NCBI GenBank assembly: GCA_015847255.1
Contig: JADLZK010007650.1
Coordinates: forward strand, 62,001 to 126,000
Length of the DNA: 64,000 nt
Source: Hyparrhenia diplandra
Lineage: Eukaryota > Streptophyta > Magnoliopsida > Poales > Poaceae
Reading direction: 5' to 3'
This document shows positions 31,600 to 43,717 of this stretch, piece after piece. The notes below the pieces were generated by a model. That model was not told the DNA's origin and made no database searches. It was given only the letters and a program-made list of their open reading frames with translations. Numbering within the stretch: the first letter of the stretch is position 1; every line of letters starts with the position of its first letter. Position numbers and translations under genes: made by a program.

Positions 31600-31848
31600 G
31601 CCGCCGGAGCTCCGCTAGCCTCGCGCCGGTATCCCCTAGCGAGGATGTCGGCGATGGCCTCGACCTTGAAGGCGTAGAAGTTCGCCTTCTCCACCAACCA
31701 CCAACCAACCCATCGTTGGCGGGCCGACTTCTTCGGCCGGGTTGGTGAGCTTCCGGAGGGCGTCATGGAGGCGCCCCACGGTGAAGACAAGCTCCTCGTT
31801 GGTGTAGACGCCTTAGGCCATCTCGTCGATGAAGAAGAAGCTAGCCAT
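31600..31848 (-). pseudogene. CACTA cargo frame, minus strand (element I copy)
   Basis: From ATG at 31846-31848 the frame reads MASFFFIDEMA and meets TAA at codon 12 (31813-31815). It then continues as GVYTNEELVFTVGRLHDAL and on through a segment ending EEVGPP. Element II has the same protein at about 59990-60335 with different lesions, which shows that an intact version once existed. A TATA-like CTATATAACAAC lies upstream (about 31910-31921). The family was not recognised; a helical, TnpA-like or captured host protein are both possible. Confidence 0.6.
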
Positions 31849-34395
31849 GCTGGGGTTTATGGAAAGAGAGAGACTAATTAGCGATGGAGATGGTACCAAA
31901 TCGGAGCGTTGTTATATAGTAGCAAGCCATGGAATGCATGCGGTCCATTGTCATTCTGTTGACACCAGATTTTGGTCAAGGAGGACTCAACCCGTAAAAT
32001 CGTGGTAAATCGTGAGAGTGCCGGCTTGAAGAAGAGAAAAGATCATTCAAACAAAGCCGGCGTCATCCAAGTAATCGGCTAAATTCGGCAACGGGAGAAT
32101 AAAAGAAGGCCACGCATGCGGGTGCTATTTTAGGAGACCAACTTCCCGATGAGTCTTTTACGATCAAGCCGAAAACAGAGATGATGGTCGAGCAAGCAAG
32201 AAAAGGAAATATTAAGGGAGGTTTATTGAAAGCCGATTGCTACACATGATCTTGCATGTTGACGTGTGCATGCGGACTATTTTTGGGCAAATCTTACGGT
32301 TTTCGGTCACGCCAATACCGAGTGCATGCGTATACGTGGCTGGATGGGCTTCACGTCTGCGTGCACGGCAAGATAACGATGAGCGAGGGGATACGTTGGT
32401 ACAAGAAAAACCGTCGACAAGGATTCTAAATAAAGGAAAAATAGAGTCCGTGTATCTTAGTTTAGATATTCCCTTTAAGAAGTCCACTAGTTGGGATGTT
32501 GGCATCCATGACGTTCACCTAACGTCGTCGAAGGCGCCAAAAACGCCGCGGTGTCTATTTGTGACGAGCTAATGACGATATCGAAATCGCCAGCGGGGGT
32601 CGCGGCGTCACATTTGGTCATCGGTGACCAAATGCATATTTTTCGTCATAGATGTGCCACCAATGCGTGACGAATAACAAGTCGTCATGGATGTGGATTC
32701 AGTCCGTGACGATGCCTTTTGGTCATGCATGAAACCTCATTTTCGTCATAATCTCCCGTCGGCGTCCGTCTTGACGGCGCCGTTAACGGCGTTTGTTTCC
32801 GCTCGGACAGCGTTGTAAGCCGGCGTGGCAACCGGCGCCAACGCGGACATGCGGTGTTGTCATCAGCGACGTGGCAGCTAACGTGTCTTGATCTAATTAG
32901 TTGTTATTTCGTCATAGAATTCACTTTCAAATCATCATAGATGAGCCATCAGTTTCATCATAGAAGTACAGGTGATAATTTAATTGCAATTTGCAAATGA
33001 TATTTGAATGACCAAACAATTCTATAGATAAATATATCCACCATTCCAGTAACCATACATGGAACACATTACAACCTTCACATCTCATAAATGACTACAA
33101 CATGTCAAAAATTATATCACAGTACCCAGCAGACACCATGGCAGCCCACTATGACATCAAAGGACACTCCTGATTCATGTCATGAAACATATGAAACATG
33201 TTGTGCCATATCTCCAACTGCCGGGAAGCACGCAGTCTTGACAAGATGTTGCAAGAACAAAGAAGTGCCAAACTACTCACCAACTTGCTTCTTGCTATGA
33301 ATTGTACGATGTTGTTGTTGCCATAGCACCTAGCCACCAACCTGTTGCTATGCTGCTTACATGAGAGGAGTTGGATACGGGCTACTACACCAAATGCACA
33401 GACCTGCGGAAAAAAAAAACGAAACAAGTCAGCCAAGTTGCAAACTGAAAAATGAATTAACAGATACTTACTGCTGTTTTATCGCTAGAGGCAGAGGGAG
33501 CAAAAGCCAAGGTACTATAATATGATTAAATTAGTATGAAAGGCCATAATTTGGTTCAGCACGTACGAATGCATCACTAAAATATAGCCCATATTTAAAA
33601 AGAACATGTGTGCGAGAATCACCAGGCCAGTGAGGAAAGTGCTGCCGTCAGGTTTTAAACACATATATGAAGTTTTTTTGTGCCTGATGATGGGAGAAAA
33701 AACATGACACCGTCCGTTGAAGATAGACAATAAAATTACAAAGAAATTGAAATCACAAAATGTTGGCGTTCCATATCCAGGTCTGATTATAGATAAAATA
33801 GTTATTTGCAAAGAATATAAAATATATGTTGGCTCAACTGCTGTAAGTTTGTGCAAATATTGACTCACCAAGTTGCAGCTGTAACTTTGCACGTCTGTTG
33901 GCTCACCAAGTTGCAGTATCTGTCTGAACAAAGGCCATTGTTATTTGCCCAAGAAACAACCAAGAATAAGGAAGGGTCGTAATGAGTGCTAGATTCTTTT
34001 CTTGTTTAAAGGTCTATCAAATACATGGAGGTCATCAGATATGCTGCTTCAGCTTGTGCCAAATTCAGAATCAAAATTCACGCCCTCAAGAATGTCCGCC
34101 TTCCTGACCCTGATCGATCCTGAGATCATAATATCAACCAATCAGACTAACAAATCAGAACACATCACAACCCTCCCAGATCGGATCTCCCATTTGACTA
34201 AAATTTTTTTAAACGCTAGGAAGAAAACATTTGGATAAACAAGTATTTTAATTGCATAATACAATTAACGCTATGATTTCTTCAATTGCATAATCACTAA
34301 TGGCCTGATGCGTCTAGCACTTCAGCTAGCGTCTTCTGTAGTTCTACACGAACGAGTTAGGGCAGAGAGATTGAGAGAAAACAAAAGATCTCTTA

Positions 34396-34767
34396 TTAAA
34401 CGTAAAAGAGGCAACAAGCAGTAGACCAGTTGAGAAACATACACATACTTACCTGCACTCGATCAGCACCCTCCTCCAGCACCGTGCACCAGCTTGCCGC
34501 AGCCCATAGTGCCGCCGCCGCACGCTGCCGCAGAGACACGAAGGGTCGCCAACGGGTATTGGCAAGAGCGGTTCGGCCGCCGCCACCTCCCGACCGGACA
34601 AGCGCCGTCGCGGCCTCGCGGTGGTTGTGCGACGCGGCGACCTCACGAGCATGGATGGCAAGCTCGCCGTCGTGAACGGAGACAGCCGCTGTGGCCTCGC
34701 CAGATCCCGACCATGCACTGCTGCCACCGGGCGTCCACGGCGCCGCAGACTCTATCTCGCCTCTCAA
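34396..34767 (-). pseudogene. Unrecognised GC-rich frame in nested CACTA
   Basis: A 123-codon minus-strand frame rich in Ala, Ser and Arg lies in a GC-rich island (34450-34860) of the nested CACTA. No known transposase motif was seen. It could be the first exon of an element gene or of a captured host gene. Overlapping plus-strand frames show this is largely base-composition driven, so a real protein is doubtful. Confidence 0.25.
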
Positions 34768-35559
34768 TCAAGGTTGAAGGAACTGCTGCCCTTTTGGGAG
34801 CGGAACGTGATGTGGTGGTGCGATGGTGGCGGCGCTAATTGTAGGGTTGAGCTAGGGAACGGTGGTTTTATACGCAGAAGTGGATCTCATCTCATTTTCA
34901 TCCATCCGATCGAGGATCAACAGTTAGAAATTTGCGGGCCGGTGGAATATTGGGCTCTTGGGCTGCTTTTACGTATTCTTTTTCTTTTTATTTAGCTTGC
35001 TAAAATACAGTTAATTCTCCACTAAAAACACATTTAATATAAATAATATATTTTACCATCTGCCTCGATCAAAACTAGTTCCCTGCGGCATGTTATACCT
35101 AATGTAGAAATTTGGGGCCATTTCAACTCGTTTCTGGGGTTGCCTTAATTTTGGGCCAAATGTAGTTACTTGTGTAATTATTTGTTGAATTATCAAAGAA
35201 TAAATATTACCATAAAGTGGCTAGAAAATAATAATAAAAAAGTTGCATAGCCACAAGATTTTGGTGTATAAGCGAGGGGTGCTCTAGGACCAGCGTGGCG
35301 CCTAGAACGCCGACGAAGAACGGAGTTCGCCGCCCGAACAGCAACGTAGAGGGGTTGAAGGAAGAAGATGACCTACAAAGCGAGACAGGGGGTAGATTGA
35401 TTGTCGATTGGATGTAGATGGGATCAAATCGGCCATGAACCTCTTTATTATATAGAGGAGGGTGGTCTTATCCTTTTAGGAAACCGTCCTTGGGCGTTTC
35501 CAAGCCTCAAAAACCGACCTAAACATGATTGGAAACAAATCGGTTCGGATCTCGTACGG

Positions 35560-35800
35560 ACACGGGCCGTCGATGGTGACCGGACGCTGCACCGGACGCT
35601 CGGTCATAGCTTCCGGTCGAAATTCCGAAAGTCCACGAAATAGCATCGAACGCATGCGATGACCGGACGCATGGTGACCGGACGCTGACACGGACGCCCG
35701 GTGATAGCTTCCGGTCAAAATTCCGAGAGCCCCGAAATAGCATCGAAGGCAAGCGATGACCGGACGCCGCGGCCGGATGCATGACGGATGCATGCCAGTC
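35560..35800. repeat. Tandem duplication, unit about 115 bp, rich in GACCGGACGC
   Basis: Two imperfect copies (about 35572-35682 and 35683-35795) share GGTGACCGGACGCTG, GATAGCTTCCGGTC, and GAAATAGCATCGAA. The words ACCGGACGC are further repeated inside each unit. The block lies within the nested CACTA. Confidence 0.8.
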
Positions 35801-36396
35801 GTCGGTCGACTCCAAAAATGCATGTTTAATCTCCTCCACCAGATTTTCCAAGCCATACATATTTAGCTATATTTAGGACATCTTTTGACACGCATTCTTC
35901 ATATAAAATAATGTCATCCATGCATCCATTCTTTCTCTCACATTTTTCCATTCTAAAAATAGCATGGTACTATTTTGAGTGTCAACAAGGTGTGAATTGT
36001 TCCGCAAACATTCATGTGATTTTGATAAAGTATTATTGCACATCCATCACAAAGACATACATGGCACACATATAGTCCTATATGACTAAGTGAGAGATGT
36101 TCCTGGTTGTGAAAGATGTATAGTATCATGTTTTCAAAATAATTTGAAACTTACGAACTTGACGAGCAGATGATGAGGGGATTTGAAAATGGTGAGCTGC
36201 ATGGAGATCTTGCAGGTGTTGGTGGGGTTGATTCATGTTTTATATATTTGAATAAGCTATGAAAGTACCATTGACACAAAAGTGTTTGTGTCTTAGTGGT
36301 AAGGCGCCTCATTTTTTACCTTGGCTTTGTAGGTTCTACCACCCTTTTTTTTCGTTATTATTTCCGATTTTGCTATGTCATGAACCAAAAAGAGAT

Positions 36397-37030
36397 CGTT
36401 GGAATAGGACCCAACAAGGGGGGACCGCCGCCACCTAGGGCCCAAGGCCCCTGGCAAGCGCCCCTGGCCGACCGCCGCCACCGCCCCGCCGTAACCGGCG
36501 CCACGTCGGTTGCTTCGCAATAAAGTAAGGAATAAAATAGGGAATAAATAGGTTGCTTGTGAGAGAGGTATTCCAATCTATAAGGAAACCTCCTAGAGAT
36601 TGCTTAGCGTGCAAGTCTCCCTCGGACTATAAATACAAGGGGCATGTAGTCAGTTGAATCTTAAGAAGAAATAAATTAAAGGGGTAACTCCCAACAGCTC
36701 TCAGCTCTAGGCTCTCTCTCTCTCCCTCTCCTCACCCAGCGCCCGCGCCGCCGCCCCCAACCCGCGCCGCCGCTGCCCGCCGCGCCACCCCTTGGCGGCG
36801 CCCTAGCGCCCGGCGCGCAGCGCCCCACCGCCCGCGCCTCGCCGCCCGCACCGCCTCAACGCCGCCGCCCCCTTCCTTCCTCTCTCTCTCCACTACCTCG
36901 CTATCGTCATCAATCTACGCCACCGCCAATCGCCGTCATCACCACCACCTACGTCACCTTCATCACCGACAAGATCGCCGTCGACCAACAATCGGTGTCA
37001 ATTCCGGCCCAATCTAGCCGGAATCTAACA
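36397..37030 (+). mobile_element. Probable solo LTR (Copia-like) inside the nested CACTA
   Basis: It runs from CGTTGGAATAGG to GGAATCTAACA, close to the usual TGTTGG...CCAACA ends. It contains a TATA box and leader (CTATAAATACAAGGGGCATG, about 36629) followed by a C/T-rich tract and GC-rich 3' part, as in Copia LTRs. No matching 5-bp target duplication was found, so the limits are approximate. Confidence 0.45.
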
Positions 37031-38221
37031 TGCTAGCTCCGTCGCTCGAGCATGCCGCACGCTTTGGCTCGCCCGCGATTGACACCAATTTTGGTATACC
37101 TAAAATATGCATAATAAGCTATATTAAATAATATACAATTATAGTATATAGAAGCGTGCTCTGCAAATTTATACGTTACTAATAAAGAGAGAAAATTTCT
37201 ACCTCCACCAATTTTTTCTCTCTGCCTTCTCTCTGCGTATCGTCTCCGGCTGTAATTTCTTTGGTGTTGGAGACGGATACTAAACGGAAAAAGAAAAGGT
37301 TTTTTTTTTTCTTCCAAAACGGTTGGAACTAGCCTGAAGGTGCTTGTCGTACTCCATAAAAAAAGGTGCTCGTCGTACGCGGATCGTGGTGGCCAACGCT
37401 TGATGGGTGAAAACAATTTCATTTGATTTTAGTACTTTTCTATCTGTTGGCCCAAACCTACCTCTTCTATTTTTTTTTTATAAATATATTCGCTAATTGT
37501 CCAATTTTGTCTTTGCTATAAAGGTAGAAAATTTAGATTAAAGAATAATATAATTTATATATTCTATAAAATAATAAAAATCTGGAATGGTACACCGGAA
37601 TGCACGCGTGCTCTACAATTATATATATAAGTAATACTCCTGTAAAGAGAAAAGGAAAGATACATATATATATAGGAACGTGCCTATTCCATATTGGCAA
37701 AGTAAATAATAAAAAAAAAGGACGGCAATTGTATGTCACTAGGACTAAAAAATCTAGATCAATATACATGTTTAGAAGTATCAAATCAAAAACCTTGCAT
37801 ACCTTTAACAGAATAACTTGACGTAGCCTAGTGGTTATGTTTGTACCTGTTAAGCGCCTGATTGCTAGTTCAAAGGTCCATTGAAGCACATTTTTTTTTG
37901 TCAAAATAGTGTGCAAGGGTGGGTCTATGACCCGGGCCTATAATCTATTCAGGTAAAGGACCCACCTTGCTATTATCATGTTGAACAATCACAAATACAA
38001 AACAATTATATCCCTCTTCAAAATCCGATGAGTAGTCTAGTGGTAACTCTCCATCTTGACTTGCACAAGGTCTTAAGTTCAAAGCCCCCACCGTGTCCTT
38101 TTTTTGCTCTTTAAATTGAAAAACGTAAAGGCCCAAGCAGCGATGCTGCTATTGAGTGGGCTCAATCTGCTGCTCAATCTGCTATGCAGTGACCCACTGT
38201 GAAAAAAAAAAGGTTGAATGT

Positions 38222-38445
38222 CTTCAAATTGAAAACTATATAGGCCTAAGAAACGATAGAACGGGTCCTGTGGCCTACTTTGTAAAAAAGAAGGATGGAG
38301 CGGGCCGGCTGTCAAGGCTCAAGCTGTTGTCTTCAAATTGAAAACTATATAGGCCTAAGAAACGATAGAACGGGTCCCGTGGCCCACTTTGTAAAAGAAG
38401 GATGGAGCGGGCCGGCTGTCAAGGCTCAAGCTGTTGTGCAGCGGA
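38222..38445. repeat. Tandem duplication, unit about 112 bp
   Basis: The segment starting TTCAAATTGAAAACTATATA and running through GGGCCGGCTGTCAAGGCTC is present twice in a row (about 38223-38334 and 38335-38440), nearly identical apart from a few bases. The start also partly matches 38108-38130. Confidence 0.88.
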
Positions 38446-39654
38446 CCACTATGCAAAAAAAAAAAAAAAAAGTTGAGCGGCCACTATGGCACACGCATCC
38501 CATGTGGTCAAATGGTACAAAAAATGCAGACATGTTATCTAATAACGATATCAAAATTGATTTGTGACCAAGTTGTTTCATCATGAGGTGTGCCAAACGA
38601 GTCAGATTAAAAATAACTATATGAAATGTAATCTGTGAAGACTATGTTTCATCATTACAAATACGACATACAAAAACGTAATCTATGACGATCTTCTTTT
38701 TAGTGTTACGTGACATTATTTTTAGTATCGTCACTAGTATTCAAGTCAAAACTTCATCACCTCACACATGTGACAAAAATGGACATTTCGTCATAGAAGA
38801 CATATCCTTACGTGACGAAATTGTGTAGCGCCACGAGCAAATCGTCACGGATGATCACATTTCTACTAGTGAAGTCGAAATTAGTTTTGCTTCCTACGCG
38901 TGAATTGCACGCCCAGTCCTAGGTCCAGCAGCCCTATAAATATAAAGGGATGCGGCACATTGTAAAGGATCTACCAAATCAAATACAACCAACCCGGCTC
39001 CGTGCCTTGGCTCGGCCATCCTTCGAGTCCCGTCGTGTCGTCGATCTAACTGCGAGAGGATTCATCGACCCGTCGACCTCCGTAAGTACCGGCAACCTTG
39101 CACCATGTCTAGTATCGTCGGCGGATTTAGATTATTGCAAGAAGTCTTGTTCACACTTAGTATCGTCGGGATTTAAGCTATCGGGGGGCAAGAGGGTTCT
39201 TTTGTCGATCATGAGTCATCCGGTGGGCTAAGATCTGGCTAAGAGCTAGTTATCGGCTTCATTAGACTTGGCAATCTAATGAATTCATTAAGTTACCAAA
39301 TGGTGCATGTTTCTTATTTATTTATTCATTTAATTATAATTGCACACACTTCTTGCCCAATTTAGATTGATGTGGCTCAGCTTTATCTTTTGTTAGATCT
39401 ATATGTCATCAATACTTTCAATGTTTATCATTAGCTTGTCATTAGATCTATCTGTTCTTTCATAGCCGAGCCTAAATCAATCTAGGTTGTCACGTGTTGC
39501 GGGTTCTTGCGCGTTTAGTCATGAGTCGTGCGGCAGGCTAAGGTTTTACGTGTAAGTGTCTTCTTCATGGACCCTGGATTCGGCAAGCTTGCCGAACACG
39601 GTTATGTATTTACTTGTATCTTGCATGTGTAAGTCTACCTATCGTTAGAGTCTA

Positions 39655-40045
39655 GTCTGGCAAGCCGTATCATGCGGTAGATTAGCTTGTTGCGAGTGTA
39701 TCATGCGGTGGATAGCTGTTAGGACGAAGAGGGTTTAGAACGGTTAAGTCCGGCAAGCCGTATCATGCGGTGGATTAACTTGTTGCGGTGTATCATGCGG
39801 TGGATTCTTTGTTAGGACTGATCGGGACGAATCTCCGGCTTTGCTTTAGATTAGGTTTGCATATGTACTTTACTTGTCTATGCATACGCGCTTCAACGAG
39901 TAATGGGTATTTATAGATCTATTTAGATGTATGCGTGCTTTTATCTTATCATGGTTAGATTGTATCATGCGGTGGATTGATCTAGTTGTGGTAAGTGGTT
40001 TATATCTCGTAGCAAGTGGTATCATGCGGTGGATTAGCTTGCAAG
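39655..40045. repeat. Interspersed TATCATGCGGTGGATTA repeats in the solo LTR
   Basis: About seven copies of TATCATGCGGTGGATTA or close variants occur in 380 bp, some preceded by GGCAAGCCG and some by GTTGCG. They are internal to the LTR. Their role is unknown. Confidence 0.8.
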
Positions 40046-41162
40046 GGTTTAAACTTGACGGGTTTAGGAAGGCTAGGCGTCGGCGGGACTAGTTGGATGA
40101 AACCTATGCATGTGTCATTTAGATTAGGTTTTTATTTATGAGTTACTGCTTTTTGTTCCATGTTGTCAATTAATTCGATCCGTGCAATAGAACTTTTTAT
40201 GATGACATATTATGATGATCGACTTTACTTGTTCAAACATGTCTTCTATTATCATTCTAAGAATCTGTTATTACGTTACATCTTTATACATGCTTACCGA
40301 ATGCATTCATTATCTGTCGACAGATAGCTCTCATAGCTATATGTCTTTACATCCGCCTTAGAGCCATACATGCGAACTCGTCTTGGTCTCACCGGGCATG
40401 TTTCAGATCTCACGTTTACCTCCTTGTCAATTAACAGGTCAAATTGATCGGCACGCCTTCGATTCAAGACGCTCGGCGAGAGTAAAGCCGGCTATTCCGG
40501 CTTGTCGGTGTGTGCGGCGCAAGGAGTAGGATTTTTGTGCCTACACATTCCCAAGACGCGACGCCATGAAAACGATCCAACGGCAAGACGACCGGCTCAT
40601 CCAATGGCCGTCGCGATCGGCCCGTCTCCCCACGAAAGGCCGACCCGGCCACGCGCGTTTTTGTGGCGTTTCCAATGGCCGCCGGCCGGGCACGACGTTT
40701 CCCAACACCCAATCCCAAAATCCCCGGTTCGATCCCCAACAAGCCCGTTTTTTACCATTTTTTCAAGAACGATAATCGAGTTTAGCATTGTTATTTTGAA
40801 AAAGGAATGCATGCTTCACATTGTTTACCATTACTACAAGATCAACCGCACGTACCTTCGATGCCGACGGGTGAGGGAGCAGGAGGGAGGGAGGGAGACG
40901 AGAGACTTACGCTAGCGGAGCACGAAAATGACACACTCAACTAAGCCGTAGCACGTCCACAACACCGTAGGGCTATTTAAAGAATCAAACTTTGTACCGC
41001 CCAAGCGGATAGCCATCTTTTTTTTTTTTTCTTTTTACCACAATATCAGAGCCGCCACGTTCACTTAGCGTGTTCACGCGTGGCCTGTCTTTGCATGCAT
41101 GCCGCCGCTTGAGAACCGCGTTGGCGGTACCATTCACCGCCGGTTAGGGAAACCGACGATGT

Positions 41163-41938
41163 CGGCCGTCGCCGGCCGCCCGCAGCCACGCGGGCCGCGG
41201 CCGGTGCCGGACTGGAATCGTGCCGCATCGGGCCGTCGTGCCTGTCGGGCCGTGCGAGGCGGAGCGTGCCTGGCCTACGGCCGGGCATGGCCTGTTAGGC
41301 CAATCGGGCGGCCCGACCAGACGCGACCACCGGGATCGCCCGACGGCTCGCCCGGCACCGTGGGCGCCCGATCCCCGCCGCGCCGCCGCCGTGGAGCCGC
41401 GCGCCTTTTTTGTCTCCGTCGCCGCCGGGAGCTACTCCCGGTGCTGTGTTCTTGTCCGAGCCAACGTGCCGCTAGGGGCAGCGCAGGTGGAGGAGGAGCA
41501 TTGGCCGGAGAAGGAAGAGCGGTGGGCGCCGCTGGGCACGGCGGGGCGGAGAAGGTAGCTGGGGTCGCGGGGAGGAGCAGCGGCGGCATTGGGGTCGCGA
41601 GGGGAGGAGAGTGGTGGTGGCGCTGGGGTCGCGGGAAGAGCGGCCGGGGTCGCGAGTCGCGATGTCATGGGGAGGACTAGCGGCGGCTGCGTGGGGGACT
41701 CTAGACTTCGGGGGAGGGGAGGTGGAGTAGAGAGTCTATCCGATGGCAAAGCAGGCCAGGCCTTCATATTGGACCGTGGGGATGTTGACATGTTGTTTTC
41801 TTACTCTTTAGCAGGCCGGGCCATGTCAATTTATCGGGACATGTCAATTTATCGGGCCGTGCCGCTTGGGCCGTGCCGTGCCACCGGCCGTTGGCGGGCC
41901 AACGGCCCACGGGCTGCATGGCCATATATAAGTGTCTC
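41163..41938. mobile_element. 0.78-kb GC-rich insertion in CACTA element I
   Basis: Element II reads directly from CCGGTTAGGAAACCGGCGGTG into TCTCCGGAATCG (about 61020-61050), while element I has about 776 extra bases here. The insert has GGGCCGTGCC-type words at both ends (41240 and 41860-41890), resembling hAT or Mutator-like grass elements. GTGTC/GATGTC at the edges may be the target duplication. A 193-codon frame inside shows no domain. Confidence 0.6.
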
Positions 41939-41999
41939 TGGAATCGATGAGAAAAGCCTGTGGCACCAGCTGCAGCGTCGACGGGTTAAATCAATCTCA

Positions 42000-42180
42000 G
42001 TTCAAACACTGCCGGGTGTAGTTTCACACCCGGCAGTGATGTGTAGATAACTGCCGAGTTGCCGGGTGTGAAACTACACCCGGCGGTGATGTGTAGATCA
42101 CTGCCGGTGAAGATCTCTCTGCCGGTGGTATTCGACATCACTGCCGGGTGAAAACTTAGACCCCCGGTAGGTGATTTGAA
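42000..42180. repeat. Internal array of CCGGGTGTAGTTTCACACCCGG-like motifs
   Basis: Facing copies of CTGCCGGGTG and CACCCGGCAGTGATGTG lie just upstream of a cargo frame of element I. The same array is at about 61110-61270 in element II. The motif is the same as the element's subterminal repeat, so binding sites for the element's own protein lie inside it, before a promoter-like CCTATTTAAA (42295-42304). Confidence 0.75.
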
Positions 42181-42431
42181 AAATTCAACGGCCGCGACAG
42201 TTCTCAACTCGACCGGACCGACCTTCGCACCAATCTTTGGCGCCTTTGCTACCGTCCTCCGTACAATGGCGGTCGACTCAACCACGCCATCTCGCCTATT
42301 TAAAGCGGCAAGGGGGACGTTGTGTTTTGCACCCGATTTCTCCTCTCTGTTGTTGCATTCTTGGTTCATCCAAGTAGTTCCTAACCCTCTCCTCAAAATA
42401 CGAGAGGGCTTAGTTTTGAATTTTTAGTGTC

Positions 42432-42575
42432 ATGGGTTTTGGATCTAGGAAATCTTTTTCTCCTTATTTTCCTTGTTCTTCGTCCTCGATCTTCTTTGCT
42501 AGCAAGTACTTTCCAGTTCCACATACATATGGCCTTTCTTTGGGAGAAAGCCCTCCACATCTGAGATATGCCTAG
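42432..42575 (+). pseudogene. CACTA cargo frame, exon 1 (element I copy)
   Basis: The start is supported by a TATA-like CCTATTTAAA about 130 bases upstream and by the identical start in element II (61538). It reads MGFGSRKSFSPYF, then Ser-rich CSSSSIFFAS, after which the two copies diverge by frameshifts; this copy stops at 42573-42575 after 47 codons. Downstream DNA up to about 42960 is also conserved and reads short segments such as MKERQGLA, MIQDRTRTH and RGDAT in several frames. The protein family was not recognised. Confidence 0.5.
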
Positions 42576-43717
42576 TCCAAGAAAATGGTTTACGTAAAAG
42601 GTGCTAGAAGAGTCTTACCGATGAAGGAGAGACAGGGGCTTGCGGCTTTCGTGGGTGCCATGATTCAAGATCGAACTCGGACTCATATTAAGAGTCCGTG
42701 AGTCCTTGTGCTTTAGGGTGCTAGTGTTCAGCCAATATCCCGGGCACATGGGCATATAGTATCCGAATCATATGGTGCATCCATGAAAAAACAATCCTCA
42801 TTGGACCAAGTTCTTTGTGATTTCATCCTTGGTCCAATGGTCAAGTTTGGGCTGAAGATGAAGCTCCTGGTGAATCTCATCCTCCAACCTCCTCAATGAG
42901 TGCACGTTCTTCGATCCGAGGAGATGCTACAAGAGACTTCGAGGTGGTTAAATTTTAATGTGTTTGTACACTTTGATTGTAGCATTGACCTATCTCGTGA
43001 ATTGGTCTTTGTTACCGTATATTTAGTTCTATGTAAGGTCTTTGCTATGGAAATATATGTAATGTAAGGTCTTTGTTATGGAAATATATGCAATCAAATT
43101 TCTTATCATTTGTATTTCATTTTGCTATGAATCTTGATTGTCTCTTCGATATCTTTGAGTTCCCATTTTTTACCCTTCATCAAACATAATAAAGACGGTT
43201 GCGTCAATGAAATATGTTGCATATTGTGAGGAAAATTCAACAGATATATATATCCAAATCTAATGTGAATGAAATAAAGTTATATATGTAACAAAAACAA
43301 AGAACAGATAATGAATTTTATTCACATCCATATCCCCTTAAGAACAGATAACCAAAACCCCGGCTTGCGTGAAGCATCTACTCGTACATATGCAGCAACA
43401 TCTTTGCAACAATGCATGCATGCAAACTGAGTGAAGTGACAACACTGTGAATTCACTGCCGGATACATACAAACAACCGGTAGTGATATTGTATTCACTT
43501 GCCGGCTCCATTCAAATAACCGGTAGTCATGTTGTTATCACTACCGGGTATATCTTAATACCGGCAGTGATGTACCGCACCGATCAACCGCTATAAATCA
43601 AGGCGCCCGGCCGCATCCACACACATACCCAAGCACGCACCCACGAGCTCCGGTCACCCCCGCACGAAATCCACTCGGCTCTTTCACTCTCTCTCTCTCT
43701 TTCTCGGAGATTTGTTC

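Larger units (their letters stand above)
32485..38871. mobile_element. CACTA element nested inside the solo LTR, 6.4 kb
   Basis: Termini CACTAGTTGGGATGTTGGC and, inverted, CACTAGTAGAAATGTGATC match at 20 or more of 29 positions over the first 29 bases (both reach TGACG). Flanks share AAGTC (32480-32484 and 38872-38876), longer than the usual 3 bp. Both subterminal zones (32560-32950 and 38580-38860) are rich in TTCGTCA / TGACGAA motifs. Inside are short minus-strand frames (33149-33436, 33515-33931, 34396-34767) without recognised domains, two tandem duplications, and a probable solo LTR. Confidence 0.85.
31957..40545. mobile_element. Solo LTR (Gypsy-like), about 2.2 kb, split by a nested CACTA
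   Basis: It starts TGTTGACACCAGATTTTGG and ends TTTTTGTGCCTACA, with 5-bp duplications CATTC at 31952-31956 and 40546-40550. Element II keeps the empty site with a single CATTC at 60422-60426, so the insertion limits are certain. After removing the nested CACTA (32485-38871) about 2.2 kb remains, with LTR-like features: a TATA box (TATAAATATAAAGG, about 38936) and the closing tract GGCACGCCTTCG, GGCGAGAGTAAAGCC. No second LTR or gag-pol is present, so it is a solo LTR left by recombination between LTRs. Confidence 0.9.

Noticed and set aside
31194..31790. 198-codon minus-strand frame as a gene
   Set aside because: It is a shifted reading of the CACTA cargo frame and its subterminal repeats; the conserved residues are in another frame.
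33091..33931. Short frames in the nested CACTA as CDS
   Set aside because: No known motif, no agreement between strands and AT-rich composition; treated as transposon interior.
40729..40745. GGTTCGATCCCCAAC as a tRNA T-arm
   Set aside because: No acceptor stem, anticodon arm or CCA-side pairing surrounds it; the same word recurs in CACTA element II.
41099..41680. 193-codon plus-strand frame as a gene
   Set aside because: It crosses the edge of the 0.78-kb insertion and is Arg/Gly/Ala-rich through base composition alone.
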